Source: Streptosporangium saharense (GTDB taxonomy: Bacteria; Actinomycetota; Actinomycetes; Streptosporangiales; Streptosporangiaceae). Taken from it: a DNA stretch of 64,000 nt. The stretch's first letter is position 1, and each line of letters starts with the position of its first letter. Shown one piece after another: positions 45,205 through 54,656 of this stretch. Both the position numbers and the translations under genes were made by a program. The stretch lies in assembly GCF_014203715.1 (NCBI RefSeq), contig NZ_JACHJP010000009.1:1-64000 (forward strand). Reading direction: 5' to 3'. The notes below the pieces were generated by a model. That model saw only the letters and a list, made by a program, of their open reading frames with translations, made no database searches and was not told the origin of the DNA.

Positions 45205-45666
45205 TCAGGGCCATGCGACGAGTTCGAACCAGACGGATTTGCCGTTGGGGTGGGGGAGCCAGCCCCAGTTGTGGGCGAGTTCCCTGACGACGGTGAGGCC
45301 CCTGCCGGAGGTCGCCGTGGGGGCCGCGTTCCTGATCTGGGGGATCGTGTTTGAGGAGTCGCAGGTCTCGACCACCATCAGCTTTCCCTCCCGCATGACC
45401 GTGATGTGAACGGGAGGTGCGGCGGCGGGGTTCACGGCGCCGTGCACGATGGTGTTGGTGACGATTTCCGAGGTGAGGAGTTCGGCGGTTTCCGGAACGG
45501 TTTCCGCCGTGTTCCATTCGATGGCGATGTCGCGGACGAAGCGGCGGGCGGATGCCACGTTTCTGGCCTCGTGGGGAATGCACTTCTCGCCCAGTATGCA
45601 GAGGGCGGGGTCCACTATGTGGAGGCATCCGGTTCGTGCTGTGTACGCGTTGAGAATCTCTTCCAT
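45205..45666 (-). CDS. RsbW-like HATPase (anti-sigma/regulatory kinase fold), copy A
   Basis: This 153-residue single-domain GHKL ATPase has the N-box ELLTSEIVTNTIVHG, G1 VETCDSS and G2 TSGRGLTVVRELAHNWGW. Such small ATPases sit beside HTH-DUF5753 and DUF397 genes in the BldB/AbaA/WhiJ-type loci of actinomycetes. They may act as anti-sigma-like or protein kinases; direct targets are mostly unknown. It differs from copy B at three residues near the C-terminus. It is divergent from the HTH gene, with a shared 133-bp control region. Confidence 0.88.
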   Translation of the reverse strand: MEEILNAYTARTGCLHIVDPALCILGEKCIPHEARNVASARRFVRDIAIEWNTAETVPETAELLTSEIVTNTIVHGAVNPAAAPPVHITVMREGKLMVVETCDSSNTIPQIRNAAPTATSGRGLTVVRELAHNWGWLPHPNGKSVWFELVAWP

Positions 45667-45722
45667 GGGGTTTCTCTTCCGGTCTCGGTTCTGTATGTTC
45701 AGGATGCCGAGAGCCGACTACG

Positions 45723-45746
45723 CTTGGTGATGAAACGATTACCAAG
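45723..45746. promoter_or_regulatory. inverted repeat between HATPase and HTH genes, possible HTH operator (copy A)
   Basis: CTTGGT and ACCAAG are separated by 12 nt in the divergent region. The same sequence recurs at 58110-58133. With identical HTH domains, both cassettes should share this site if it is the operator. Confidence 0.5.
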
Positions 45747-45799
45747 GTTGGGCTTTGGGGTTCAGGGCGTCGTCATTGAATTCCGGCAAGGGGGGCATC

Positions 45800-46579
45800 G
45801 TGGTCAACCTCTACACGCCTCAGGCGATATGGGGCAGGGAGCTGCGTCACTACCGGAGGGCCGCGGACCTCACCCAGGGACAGCTCGCCGAGCGCATCCA
45901 CTTCAGCGAGTCCCTGATCAGCGGGGTCGAGACGGGGCAGCTCCCGGCCAGCCCGGAGTTCGCCGAGAAGTGTGACCGGGTCCTCGACACGGGCGGGGCA
46001 CTCCACCGCCTCCTCGACTGGAGGAAGGGCCAGGTCTTCCCTTCCTGGTTCGGCAAGTGGCGAGACAAGGAGCGGGAGGCGACCACTATCCGGACCTATC
46101 AGCCGCTGGTGTTTCCGGGGCTGCTGCAGACCAAGGCTTACGCGCGTGCTCTGCTCGGCGACGATGTCGCGGCCGCGGCCCGACTTGAGCGGCAGGCCAT
46201 CCTGACCCGCGAAGACCCTCCACCGCCCACCCTCCGGTGTGTGATCGACGAGTTGGTCCTGCACCGTCCGGTGGGCGGGCCGGAGACCATGCGTGACCAA
46301 CTGAATCATCTGCTGGAGGTCGCCAGCCCCCAGATCAGCGTGCAGGTCGTTCCGCGTGACTGTGTACGTGCGGGCATTCTGGCGGGGTTCGCGATCGCCA
46401 CCCTGCCGGGCGGAACCGAGATAGCGTATTTGGAGACGGCCACTCGCGGATTGACGACCGGCGACCGGGACGAGGTGGCGATGGCCGTGAAGCAGTTCGA
46501 AGCCATTCGGATAGAGGCACTGCCTCTGAGCATGTCGTTAGATCTCATCAAGAGGACTGCAGAGGAAAAATGGACGTGA
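45800..46579 (+). CDS. HTH_XRE-DUF5753 regulator (WhiJ/Scr1-like), copy A
   Basis: A 259-residue protein. The XRE HTH is at residues ~10-60 (ELRHYRRAADLTQGQLAERI, then SESLISGVETGQ), and the DUF5753 domain spans ~90-255 (YQPLVFPGLLQTKAYARALL to MDLI-like end). Paired with a downstream DUF397 gene it matches WhiJ-type developmental regulators; a similar pair in Streptomyces has been described as toxin-antitoxin-like (Scr1/Scr2). GTG 45800 follows AAGGGG. The last 10 bp overlap the DUF397 gene. The N-terminal ~95 codons are in the long repeat, while the DUF5753 part differs from copy B. Confidence 0.9.
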   Translation: MVNLYTPQAIWGRELRHYRRAADLTQGQLAERIHFSESLISGVETGQLPASPEFAEKCDRVLDTGGALHRLLDWRKGQVFPSWFGKWRDKEREATTIRTYQPLVFPGLLQTKAYARALLGDDVAAAARLERQAILTREDPPPPTLRCVIDELVLHRPVGGPETMRDQLNHLLEVASPQISVQVVPRDCVRAGILAGFAIATLPGGTEIAYLETATRGLTTGDRDEVAMAVKQFEAIRIEALPLSMSLDLIKRTAEEKWT

Positions 46580-46803
46580 GCAAGGCGCGGTGGCGCAAGT
46601 CGAGCCTCAGCGGCAACAACGGTGGTGATTGCGTTGAGGTCGCGGAGCTGAAGGGGGTCGCCAAGGGGCATGCCGATCTGGTCGCCGTGCGTGACTCCAA
46701 GGACCCCGAGGGCCCCAAGCTGTTCTTCACTCCTGCTGAGTGGGACGCCTTCCTCAGCGGCGTGAAGGCCGGACAGTTCGGCTCGCCTCTCGGAGACCGA
46801 TAA
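46570..46803 (+). CDS. DUF397 protein, partner of HTH copy A
   Basis: This 77-residue protein has the full DUF397 signature: WRKSSLSGNNGGDCVEVAEL, VAVRDSKDPEGPKLFFTPAEW, DAFLSGVKAG. Such proteins bind or counteract the adjacent HTH-DUF5753 protein. The ATG overlaps the HTH gene by 10 bp and lies just after AGAGGAAAA. A hairpin (CTCCGGCC / GGCCGGGAG) follows the stop at ~46819-46850 and may terminate the unit. Confidence 0.9.
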   Translation: MDVSKARWRKSSLSGNNGGDCVEVAELKGVAKGHADLVAVRDSKDPEGPKLFFTPAEWDAFLSGVKAGQFGSPLGDR

Positions 46804-47014
46804 CCCCGAGGTCGTCCGCTCCGGCCTACGACGAACCGCAGGGCCGGGAGGTTCTGATCTCGGCCCTGGCTTCACGTCGATCCGATGCGTCGACCTGAAC
46901 GGCCATCACGGCCGTTTTTCCACGGCACGCCGTACCCCCTCGTCAGCTCATCGCCGTATCCCGTAAAAACTCACCTGCTCTACGTCACCGCATCAGGGTG
47001 AAAGGAACGTGATC

Positions 47015-50000
47015 GTGGCCCCCGTACACCACGAGAAGGTCTTCGAGGACGCCATCGAGTCGGTCCTTCGTAAGAAGGGCGGGTGGGTGAGAGGTTCGAA
47101 CGACCTCTACGACCACGCCCTGGGGCTGAACCCGACCGAGTTGCTGCACTTCGTGCAGGCGACTCAGCCGAAGGAGTGGAACCGGCTGGTCGTCGCGCAG
47201 GCCGGGGACGAGGCGGGGGCGGCCCGGCGGCTGGCCGACGTGGTGGCCAAGGCGATCGACGCCGACGGTGCCCTTGAGGTGCTGCGGCACGGGGTGAAGG
47301 ACCGGGGCATCACCTTCCGGCTGGCCTACTTCCGGCCCGCGCACACCATCGCCGCCGACGCGCTGGAGCCGTACGACAAGAACATCCTCAGTGTGGTCCG
47401 GCAGTTCCGCTACTCGGCGAAGACGGCCGACACCCTCGACCTGGCGTTGTTCGTCAACGGCATTCCGGTCGCCACGGCCGAGCTGAAGAACCCGCTCACC
47501 GGGCAGACCGTCGAACACGCCAAGCGGCAGTACCGCGAGGACCGTGACCCCAAGGAGTTGCTGTTCGCCAGGCGGGCTCTTGTGCACTTCGCCGTCGACA
47601 CGGAGCTCGTGTTCGCGACCACGCGTCTGACCGGGAAGAGGACCCGGTTCCTGCCGTTCAACATGGGCAGTGGGGGAGCGGGTAGCAAGGGCGGCGCGGG
47701 CAACCCGCCGATCCCGCCGGACGGCACCTACCGGACCGCCTACCTGTGGGAGCGGATCTGGCACCGTGACACCTGGCTGGACCTGCTCAGGCGGTTCCTG
47801 CACGTCGACGACGAGGACATCAAGAAGGGCAAGGGGCGCAGGCCGTCCCCGGGGAAGGTCCATCGGCTGCCGTTGATCTTCCCGCGCTACCACCAGTGGC
47901 ACGCCGTCCAGAAGCTGACCGGCCATGCGAGAAAGCACGGGTCCGGGCACAACTACCTGGTGGAGCACTCGGCGGGCTCGGGCAAGTCGAACACGATCGC
48001 CTGGCTGGCGCACGCGTTGTCGAACCTGCACACCTCCGCGACCCCGGGCGACCTCGACGAGACGGCGCTGGCCAAGGGATACGAACCGAACCAGCCGGTG
48101 TTCGACAAGGTCATCGTGATCACCGACCGGGTGATCCTCGACCGGCAGCTCCAGGAGACGATCTACCAGTTCGAGCACACGCCGGGCGTGGTCCAGCGGA
48201 TCGACCAGGACTCCGCCCAGCTCGCCGAGGCGCTGCAGGGGGAGACCGCGAAGGTCGTCATCACCACGCTGCAGAAGTTCCCGCACATCCTGCAGCAGGT
48301 CGAGGGGCTGCGCGGCAGGAGGTTCGCGGTGATCGTGGACGAGGCGCACTCGTCGCAGACGGGGGAGGGCGCCGCCGCCCTCAAGCGGGTGCTGCGCAGG
48401 CTCGGCAGTGACGACGTCGATGAGGACGGCAACCTTCTGACGGCGAGCGCGCTGGCTCGGGGCAGGCACGACAACCTGTCCTACTTCGCCTTCACCGCCA
48501 CCCCGAAGAACAAGACACTCACCCTGTTCGGCACCCCCGGCAAGGACGGCAATCCGCGCGCGTTCCACGTCTACTCGATGCGGCAGGCGATCGAGGAGGG
48601 ATTCATCCTCGACGTGCTGAAGAACTATGTCACCTACAAGACGCTCTGGCGGCTGATGAGCACCGAGCCCGACGACCGCGAGGTGGACAAGCGCAAGGGG
48701 CAGGCGCTGCTCACCCGGTTCGCCCAGCTGCACCCGACGAGCATGGAGCAGCGGGCACAGATCATCGTCGAGCACTTCCGCAGGCACACCGCACCCCAGA
48801 TGGGCGGCCGATCCAAGGCGATGGTGGTCACCCCCTCGCGTGAGCACGCCCTCAGGCTCGGCCAGGCGATCCGCGACTACGTGGCCGTCAACGGCTACTC
48901 CGGTTGCGACACGCTGATCGCCTTCTCCCAGACCCTGAAGCTCAAGGATGAGCAGGGCGTCGAGACGGAGTACACCGAGGCCAAACTGAACGGCTTCGGG
49001 GAGCGGGAGCTGCCGGAGCGGTTCGCCTACTGCCGGGCTGACGACACCTCGCCCAATGCCACAGAGAAGGCGGAGTACCGCATTCTGGTCGTCGCCGACA
49101 AGTATCAGACCGGGTTCGACCAGCCGTTGCTGACCACGATGTACGTGGACAAGAAGCTGGCGGGGGTGGCCGCGGTGCAGACGCTGTCGCGGTTGAACCG
49201 TACGCACCGGCTCAAGTCGCAGGGCGACGTCTTCGTCCTGGACTTTGCCAACGAGGCCGAGGACATCCAGGCGGGGTTCCAGCCGTACTTCGAGGGAACG
49301 GCCGTTGAGGAGGTGGACCCCAACCTGCTCTACACGCGGGCGGCGGCCGTACAGGGACACGCGTTGTTGGTGGTGTCGGAGATGCAGGCACTCGCGGAGG
49401 CGTATCTCCGAGCCGAGCGGTCCTCGGCGACGCAGCAAGAGTGGGAGAAGGCGCACGCGGCGCTCTACCGCTTCACCGAGCCCGCCGTCGCACGCTTCAC
49501 CGAACGGCAGCGGGAGGACCTGGAGAACGACGACGACTCCGCCGAGCGGTTCCGCGCCGACCTGCGGGCCTACGTGCGGCTTTACGGCTTCCTGTCGCAG
49601 GTCGTGCCCTACACCGACGACGACCTGGAGCGGCTCTACCTGTTCGGCCGGTTCCTACTGAACAGGCTGCCGCGCAGGGAGGACCCGGCCGTGGACGTCG
49701 GTGAGATCGACCTCACCCACCTGAGGATCAGCAAGACCGGCGAGCACGACATCAGCCTCAGCCCCACCCAGACGGGCGAGGTGACGCTCCCCGCCCCTTC
49801 CGGCGCGGGCGGTGGCGCAGCGGACGCCGAGATGACGTCACTGAAGGCCCTGATCGCCTCGGTGAACGACAAGTACGGCCTGGGCCTGTCCGAAACCGAC
49901 CAGATCTGGGTGGAGCAGCAGTTCGAGGAGGCCGCGCGCAACGACTCGCTCATCGCCGCCGCGCTGGTCAACGACGAGGCCAACTTCGGTGAGGTCTTCG

Positions 50001-50152
50001 CCGACCATCTGGAGAAGGTCGTGGTCGACCGGCACACCGGCAACACGGGCCTGGTGCAGCGCTTCTTCGACGAGTCACTGTTCCGCAGTCGGATCACCGA
50101 TCTCGGGCGCAGGCAGGTCTACCGGATGATCCGCGAAGGCACGCTCGACTGA
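47015..50152 (+). CDS. hsdR: type I restriction endonuclease subunit
   Basis: A ~1,045-residue protein. The N-terminal PD-(D/E)XK nuclease shows LDLALFVNGIPVATAELKNP (D...ELK, ~140-160). The SF2 translocase follows, with Walker A SAGSGKSNTIAWL (~320), DEAH box VDEAHSSQTG (~443), FAFTATPKNK motif III and DKYQTGFDQPLL / QTLSRLNRTH motifs V-VI. It cuts unmethylated DNA after translocation when joined to HsdM/HsdS. AAAGGA at 47001-47006 fits GTG 47015 better than GTG 47009. It is transcribed apart from hsdMS because the WhiJ-type cassette lies between them. All motifs look intact. Confidence 0.94.
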   Translation: MAPVHHEKVFEDAIESVLRKKGGWVRGSNDLYDHALGLNPTELLHFVQATQPKEWNRLVVAQAGDEAGAARRLADVVAKAIDADGALEVLRHGVKDRGITFRLAYFRPAHTIAADALEPYDKNILSVVRQFRYSAKTADTLDLALFVNGIPVATAELKNPLTGQTVEHAKRQYREDRDPKELLFARRALVHFAVDTELVFATTRLTGKRTRFLPFNMGSGGAGSKGGAGNPPIPPDGTYRTAYLWERIWHRDTWLDLLRRFLHVDDEDIKKGKGRRPSPGKVHRLPLIFPRYHQWHAVQKLTGHARKHGSGHNYLVEHSAGSGKSNTIAWLAHALSNLHTSATPGDLDETALAKGYEPNQPVFDKVIVITDRVILDRQLQETIYQFEHTPGVVQRIDQDSAQLAEALQGETAKVVITTLQKFPHILQQVEGLRGRRFAVIVDEAHSSQTGEGAAALKRVLRRLGSDDVDEDGNLLTASALARGRHDNLSYFAFTATPKNKTLTLFGTPGKDGNPRAFHVYSMRQAIEEGFILDVLKNYVTYKTLWRLMSTEPDDREVDKRKGQALLTRFAQLHPTSMEQRAQIIVEHFRRHTAPQMGGRSKAMVVTPSREHALRLGQAIRDYVAVNGYSGCDTLIAFSQTLKLKDEQGVETEYTEAKLNGFGERELPERFAYCRADDTSPNATEKAEYRILVVADKYQTGFDQPLLTTMYVDKKLAGVAAVQTLSRLNRTHRLKSQGDVFVLDFANEAEDIQAGFQPYFEGTAVEEVDPNLLYTRAAAVQGHALLVVSEMQALAEAYLRAERSSATQQEWEKAHAALYRFTEPAVARFTERQREDLENDDDSAERFRADLRAYVRLYGFLSQVVPYTDDDLERLYLFGRFLLNRLPRREDPAVDVGEIDLTHLRISKTGEHDISLSPTQTGEVTLPAPSGAGGGAADAEMTSLKALIASVNDKYGLGLSETDQIWVEQQFEEAARNDSLIAAALVNDEANFGEVFADHLEKVVVDRHTGNTGLVQRFFDESLFRSRITDLGRRQVYRMIREGTLD

Positions 50153-50215
50153 TCTGGATCATTTGCCGCTCAACCGGTAGAACTAGGGGCGTCCTCCACC
50201 ACGAACGGAGCCCCG

Positions 50216-51742
50216 GTGCAGCGTGGCACGGTTGTCGGCGACCGCTACGAGCTTGTCGAGGAGCGCGGCAGCGGCGGAATGGGCCAGGTCTGGAAGGGGT
50301 TCGACCAGACCCTTGACCGGCACGTCGCGGTCAAGTTCATCCGCTGGGCCGCCTTCACCACCGAGGAGCGCCGGGAGGCCGCGATCAAGCGGTTCCGGCG
50401 TGAGGCACGCGTCACCGCACGGCTGAGGCACCCGGGGGTGCCCGTCGTCCACGACATGGGCACCCACGCCGGTGAGCTGTTCCTCGTCATGGAGTACGTG
50501 GACGGCTGGACGATCGACGACCTCATCGACTCCCACGGTCCGCTCCCGCTGTCCTGGGCGGCGGCCGTGACCACCCAGGTCTGCGCCGTCCTCACGGTCA
50601 CGCACGCAGAGTCGCTGATCCACCGTGACATCAAGCCGCGTAACCTCATGATCTGTCCGGACGGAAGCGTGAAGGTGCTGGACTTCGGCATCGCGGCGAT
50701 CCTCGGCGCACCGGAGCTGACGAAGATCACCAAACTGGGTGAGGGGGTCGGTACACCGTTCTACATGGCGCCGGAGATGGGGATCTCCGGTAAGGCGAGT
50801 CCGCAGAGCGATCTGTACGCCGTGGGCTGCGTCCTGCACGAGTTGCTGACCGGTACGCGAGTCTTCGAGTCGGAGGTTCCCGCCGCCGAGTTGGGACGTC
50901 ACCACACCGAACCTCCGCCGCCCCTGCGCTCCCTGCGTCCGGACGTCCCCGAGGGCGTCGAGAAGCTTGTTCTGGAACTGCTCGCCAAGAGCCCGGCCGA
51001 CCGTTCCTCGGACGCCGCGGATGTCTACGCGAGGCTGCTGCCCTTCGTCGGGGAACCGCCTCCCATCCCCGGTGTCACGGTGTCGGCGCCGTCCCCGGAT
51101 CCGGCGCGGATGTACGCGAGCGTGGTCGGCCGCATCGCGGAGACCGCGCTCGCCGGTCCTTGGCCTGCCACGCCTTCCCGAGGCGGCCGGGTCTCGGAGC
51201 GTGACGTCGCCGCGGCCAAGGAGCGCGCCGAGGAACTGGCCGAGGACGGCAGGTTCAGCCAGGCGATCGAGGTCATCCAGGAAGTGCTCGACCCGGCCGT
51301 CGAGACCCTGGGGGAGCGTCACCCGCTGGTCTTCGCGCTGCGGATGCACCTGGCCAACACCCGCTTCGCGGCCCACGACTACCGGCGGGCCGCACCGGAG
51401 CTCGAACGGGTGATTCCCGGACTGGCGGAGCTGCTCACCCCCGACCATGAGACGGTGCTGAACTGCCGCTTCAACGCGGCCCTCTGTCACGCGGCCCTCG
51501 GCCGCCACGACCGGGCGCTTGGCCTGATGACCGTCCTGCGCCGGGACATGGAGCGGGCATTGGGGGCGACGGCGCCGCTCACGATGGAACTGCGACGGCA
51601 GATCGGCGAGATCCACATCGCGCGAGGTGACATCGCTGCTGCCAGACGCGTCTTGGCGGACCTGCGTGCCGAGTACGGCACGGGCCACCCCGAGGCCCAG
51701 GAACTCGACGACCTGCTCGTCAACCTGGAGCCGGGTGTTTGA
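50216..51742 (+). CDS. Ser/Thr protein kinase with TPR-like C-terminus
   Basis: A 508-residue protein. The Hanks-type kinase domain (~10-275) has the GSGGMGQVWKG loop, AVKFIRW Lys, HRDIKPRNLM catalytic loop, DFG in VLDFGIA and APEMG. No transmembrane segment is seen. After a Pro-rich linker, residues ~325-505 form helical TPR-like repeats (AEELAEDGRFSQAIEVIQEV, AAPELERVIPGLAELL). It is probably a soluble kinase with a protein-binding tail. GTG 50216 follows GGAG. It lies 63 bp after hsdR and 71 bp before a nuclease-like gene, so it may belong to the defence island. Confidence 0.88.
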   Translation: MQRGTVVGDRYELVEERGSGGMGQVWKGFDQTLDRHVAVKFIRWAAFTTEERREAAIKRFRREARVTARLRHPGVPVVHDMGTHAGELFLVMEYVDGWTIDDLIDSHGPLPLSWAAAVTTQVCAVLTVTHAESLIHRDIKPRNLMICPDGSVKVLDFGIAAILGAPELTKITKLGEGVGTPFYMAPEMGISGKASPQSDLYAVGCVLHELLTGTRVFESEVPAAELGRHHTEPPPPLRSLRPDVPEGVEKLVLELLAKSPADRSSDAADVYARLLPFVGEPPPIPGVTVSAPSPDPARMYASVVGRIAETALAGPWPATPSRGGRVSERDVAAAKERAEELAEDGRFSQAIEVIQEVLDPAVETLGERHPLVFALRMHLANTRFAAHDYRRAAPELERVIPGLAELLTPDHETVLNCRFNAALCHAALGRHDRALGLMTVLRRDMERALGATAPLTMELRRQIGEIHIARGDIAAARRVLADLRAEYGTGHPEAQELDDLLVNLEPGV

Positions 51743-51813
51743 GAGGTGATGGGTTCGGCCGGCGACCTCATACCCGGTGCCGGAAGCGGTCCAACCGTGC
51801 CAGAGTGATCCAC

Positions 51814-53322
51814 ATGCTCCCCCCGCACATCCCCGACGAGCCACCGCTCACCTACGCCGACAGCTTCGATGTACCGGTCCTTTTCCGCAACGGGCCTGCG
51901 AAGAAGCCCTGGAGGCAGTGGCGGACGGCCAAGCACAAGCCGTGGGCGGGGTCAGGCGGGTTCCCGGCGACCGACGGCTGGTATGTCTCTACCACCACCT
52001 GGCGGGAGATCATCAAGGCCGCCATCGAGGTCGGCCGCGATGTCACCCCGCATTTGCAGAACCAGCCGCGGTATGCGCACGGGGAACTCGTCGCTCGGGT
52101 TTCCCCGCTGTACGCCTATCTCGGCATGCACCCCGTACGAGGCACCAAGGGCCGGCGCCTTACCCTGAACCCGGTGTACGCGTACGGCACCGAGCGCAGC
52201 GCGAAGAACGCAGCCGCCTACCGGCTGGGTATGACGATGACCGAGTGGGCCTGCCGCTCTCTACTGGGCCTCGGTCAGACCGAGCACCTCGAACTTGGTG
52301 GCCCGATCTTCGCCCTACGAAACGCGTTCAAGGATCCGCAGAACAAGCTGCCCGACCTGTGGGGACAGCACCAGGCAGAGGACCTGTACTGGCTGATCGA
52401 GGCCAAGGGTGGCAACGTGGGCCTCAGGACGCTCCACAAGGGGTGGGCGCAACTGGCTGCCGGCAGCAAGCTCCTCGGCTCGTACGCCCACCGCATCGTC
52501 CTGGTTGGGGCGTCCGTGCGGCCTGGAGACGACCTCTTCCTCACCATCGACCACGCCCGGTACCCCGGACAGTCGCCGCTCACTCCGGCCGGATTCAACA
52601 TCAACGACGAGTCAGCGGTCGGCCCAGGCAACCTTGAAGACCGTCTCGGTGACAGCGATGACGCGCTCATCGGCGCGGCCCGCGCCCAAATGCTTACCTA
52701 TCTGGCGCTGCGCTCCGCTCCCGTCTCGCAACTGCGCACCGTGCCCGTTCCCGCTGACCGCGCGTCCCGTCATCGACGCTTCGGGCTGACCACGCCTCTG
52801 GAAGGCGACGACCTCACCCGCGCCATGCGGGCAGAAGCCCGCAAAACAGCGCCCCACACTGAGCGGCACACCCTGCGCGCCCGTATCCGTTCCATGGGCC
52901 TCGACGACTTCCTCACCTGCCGCATTCCCGGAACCGAGGTTCGCCTCGGCATGTCCCGGAAGCTGTTCGCCGCCTGCGAGCGCCTCCACGAGGAAGACCT
53001 CGCCATCGCCCAGCGCACCCCGGGGCTGCGCGCCGAGGACCAACCGGCCGATAACCAGGAACTCAGCGACGACGCTCAAGAAGAACAGCGACTCACCCAG
53101 CGGCGAATCTTCCGCGACCAGCAGGAGGAAGCCCGACCCCGGTTGCGTCCTCTGCTCCGCCACGCCTACGAGCGAGGAGAGACAAGCGACTGGAGTGATC
53201 TGCTGCGCCGTCCCCAGGAGCCAGAACTCGACATGGAAGGCGACGAAGGGCTCCTCGAAGCGGCGACACCGGAGACGTACCTGGCCGTCAGCCACTACAG
53301 CCTGCCCCCAGCACGCGCCTAG
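51814..53322 (+). CDS. putative PD-(D/E)XK nuclease next to the kinase gene
   Basis: This 502-residue protein is not assigned to a named family. A nuclease-like motif is visible: P180-D181 (LPDLWGQHQAEDLYWLIEAK) and E196-A-K198 in a strand followed by the helix KGWAQLAAGSKLL, the layout of PD-(D/E)XK enzymes. The N-terminal ~170 residues and the Glu/Gln-rich C-terminal half are helical. ATG 51814 has only a weak site (AGAG). G+C is slightly lower than in the flanks. With the kinase it may form a two-gene unit; transfer is suggested by the transposase remnant just downstream. Confidence 0.6.
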   Translation: MLPPHIPDEPPLTYADSFDVPVLFRNGPAKKPWRQWRTAKHKPWAGSGGFPATDGWYVSTTTWREIIKAAIEVGRDVTPHLQNQPRYAHGELVARVSPLYAYLGMHPVRGTKGRRLTLNPVYAYGTERSAKNAAAYRLGMTMTEWACRSLLGLGQTEHLELGGPIFALRNAFKDPQNKLPDLWGQHQAEDLYWLIEAKGGNVGLRTLHKGWAQLAAGSKLLGSYAHRIVLVGASVRPGDDLFLTIDHARYPGQSPLTPAGFNINDESAVGPGNLEDRLGDSDDALIGAARAQMLTYLALRSAPVSQLRTVPVPADRASRHRRFGLTTPLEGDDLTRAMRAEARKTAPHTERHTLRARIRSMGLDDFLTCRIPGTEVRLGMSRKLFAACERLHEEDLAIAQRTPGLRAEDQPADNQELSDDAQEEQRLTQRRIFRDQQEEARPRLRPLLRHAYERGETSDWSDLLRRPQEPELDMEGDEGLLEAATPETYLAVSHYSLPPARA

Positions 53323-53536
53323 CCATTAGGGCTGACCTCAGGTCAAGTGTCTGGAATGCGGGGAAGCCCCGAGGTGAGGTGGTCGGTGCTGCCGAGATGA
53401 GTTTCGGCCGGGCACAACAGGGATTGTTGACGTGCGGGGTGAATGCTACGTACGCATCTGATCATCCAGCCGAGGCCAGCGCTCGGAGAGCAGCTTCAGT
53501 GGGTGCTTGATCCCGCAGATTCCGTCTGACTTGGGC

Positions 53537-53760
53537 TTAGGTGTCTCGCCAGGTTCCAGTGAGGCGGCGGATCATGAGATTGATCATCGCGATGTGGATC
53601 ATGGTTTCGGAGCCGACCGGTAGGGCTTCGTAGTTGCGGGCCAGGCGGCGGTGGAGCATGAACCAGCGATGGGGTAGGACGGTGAAGCCTCGGATGCCGG
53701 GGGTGGCGGCGTGCTCGACAAGGTGTTGCCGACGGCCGCCGTCAACTCTGGTCTTGCGGA
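53537..53760 (-). pseudogene. remnant of an IS5-family transposase C-terminus
   Basis: Read on the minus strand, the segment encodes GFTVLPHRWFMLHRRLARNY, EALPVGSETMIHIAMINLMIRRLTG and a stop. This matches the C-terminal end of IS5-type DDE transposases (normally RRWVVERTLxWLxxxRRLARDYE...SEAMIHIAMIDLMxRRLTG). The VVERT segment with the catalytic Glu is deleted, and no N-terminal part is in frame. No terminal repeats are recognised. The flanking 53323-53536 shows nothing. Confidence 0.75.
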
Positions 53761-53883
53761 TGGCGGGGCGGACGGCGCTCGTAGTCCTCGATCAACGAAC
53801 TGTGACCGGCTTCTATGATCCAGCCTTCGCTGAGGGTGGCATACGCGTTCCCCGACACGCCCGCGACACACCGGACCCCGGCC

Positions 53884-54474
53884 TCAGAGGACGGGGGAGA
53901 GCCGTGTCTGGTCACCGTACCCGACCATGTGGGCCACGCCAGGATGGGGCAGTCGCCGTGGTGGGGTGCCGTGGTTGTCCGGGCGGTACTCGAAGTGCCA
54001 CCACTCGTTGTCGTAGACGCGGTACAGGTCGTGGCGGGCGCCGTACTCCTCAAGCCAGCGGGCACCCTCGTGCGGGCGCACGTCCAGTGCGATTCCCCTG
54101 ACGTGGCTGGACTCCGCCGGGGGCAGCACGAGCATCCGTGCCAGGGCCGGGGAGCCGGAACGGCGCACCTCCTCGTCGAACATCCGCTGCTGGCCGAGGG
54201 GATCGCGGTATCCCGAGGTGAGGCCGATGAGCTGGCCGTGCCGCCAGAACGCCTCGGTGCGCGCCGCGGTGAACGCCGCCAGGGCGCCGTCGGTGAGCCC
54301 GGTGAGGTCCTCGGCGGGGAAGCGCATCCGCAGCGCCCAGCGGCACGCCGCTTCGTGGGCGCGGCGGGGATGGAGGACGAGTGCCACGGGCAACAGGAGT
54401 ACGGCGAGCACCAGTGTGACCACGAGGAACAGCCGGTCTCGGGGCCGAGAGGGGATGGTACGTGGTTCGTTCAT
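53884..54474 (-). CDS. VanY-like D,D-carboxypeptidase (M15 family), membrane-anchored
   Basis: A 196-residue protein. One TM helix lies near residues 14-35 (LFLVVTLVLAVLLLPVALVL), then the M15 zinc peptidase domain with SSHVRGIALDVRP (SxHxxGxAxD, zinc His/Asp) and EWWHFEY (catalytic Glu and zinc His). It trims D-Ala from peptidoglycan stem peptides outside the membrane. It diverges from a two-component system operon, a common layout for envelope-stress or glycopeptide responses; coregulation is plausible. The start is ATG 54474, with a weak ribosome site. Confidence 0.88.
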   Translation of the reverse strand: MNEPRTIPSRPRDRLFLVVTLVLAVLLLPVALVLHPRRAHEAACRWALRMRFPAEDLTGLTDGALAAFTAARTEAFWRHGQLIGLTSGYRDPLGQQRMFDEEVRRSGSPALARMLVLPPAESSHVRGIALDVRPHEGARWLEEYGARHDLYRVYDNEWWHFEYRPDNHGTPPRRLPHPGVAHMVGYGDQTRLSPVL

Positions 54475-54656
54475 GGCGACTACGATTGGCGCCGAATGTG
54501 CGTGCTTTGTCTGCCGTATGTCACCGTTTCTCGACGGCGACTGACGGCGACCGGCGGTGCGGCCGTGACACAACCAGGACATGGCGCGGACGACACGGGG
54601 ATATGCCTGGCGGACAGTGGATGAGGTCGGCCAGTGAGCGAGCTACGGAGCGTGCT

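Larger units (their letters stand above)
45203..46081 (+). repeat. long direct repeat, copy A (HATPase gene, promoter and HTH half)
   Basis: About 879 bp match 57590-58468 in the same orientation, 12,387 bp away. By eye, 45285-46050 (766 bp) is identical base for base; a few substitutions appear at either end. It covers the whole HATPase gene, the divergent control region and the first ~95 codons of the HTH gene, and stops abruptly inside that gene. Confidence 0.92.

Noticed and set aside
53599..53871. A 90-codon minus-strand frame as a gene
   Set aside because: It lies in the wrong frame of the transposase remnant and has no ribosome site or family similarity.
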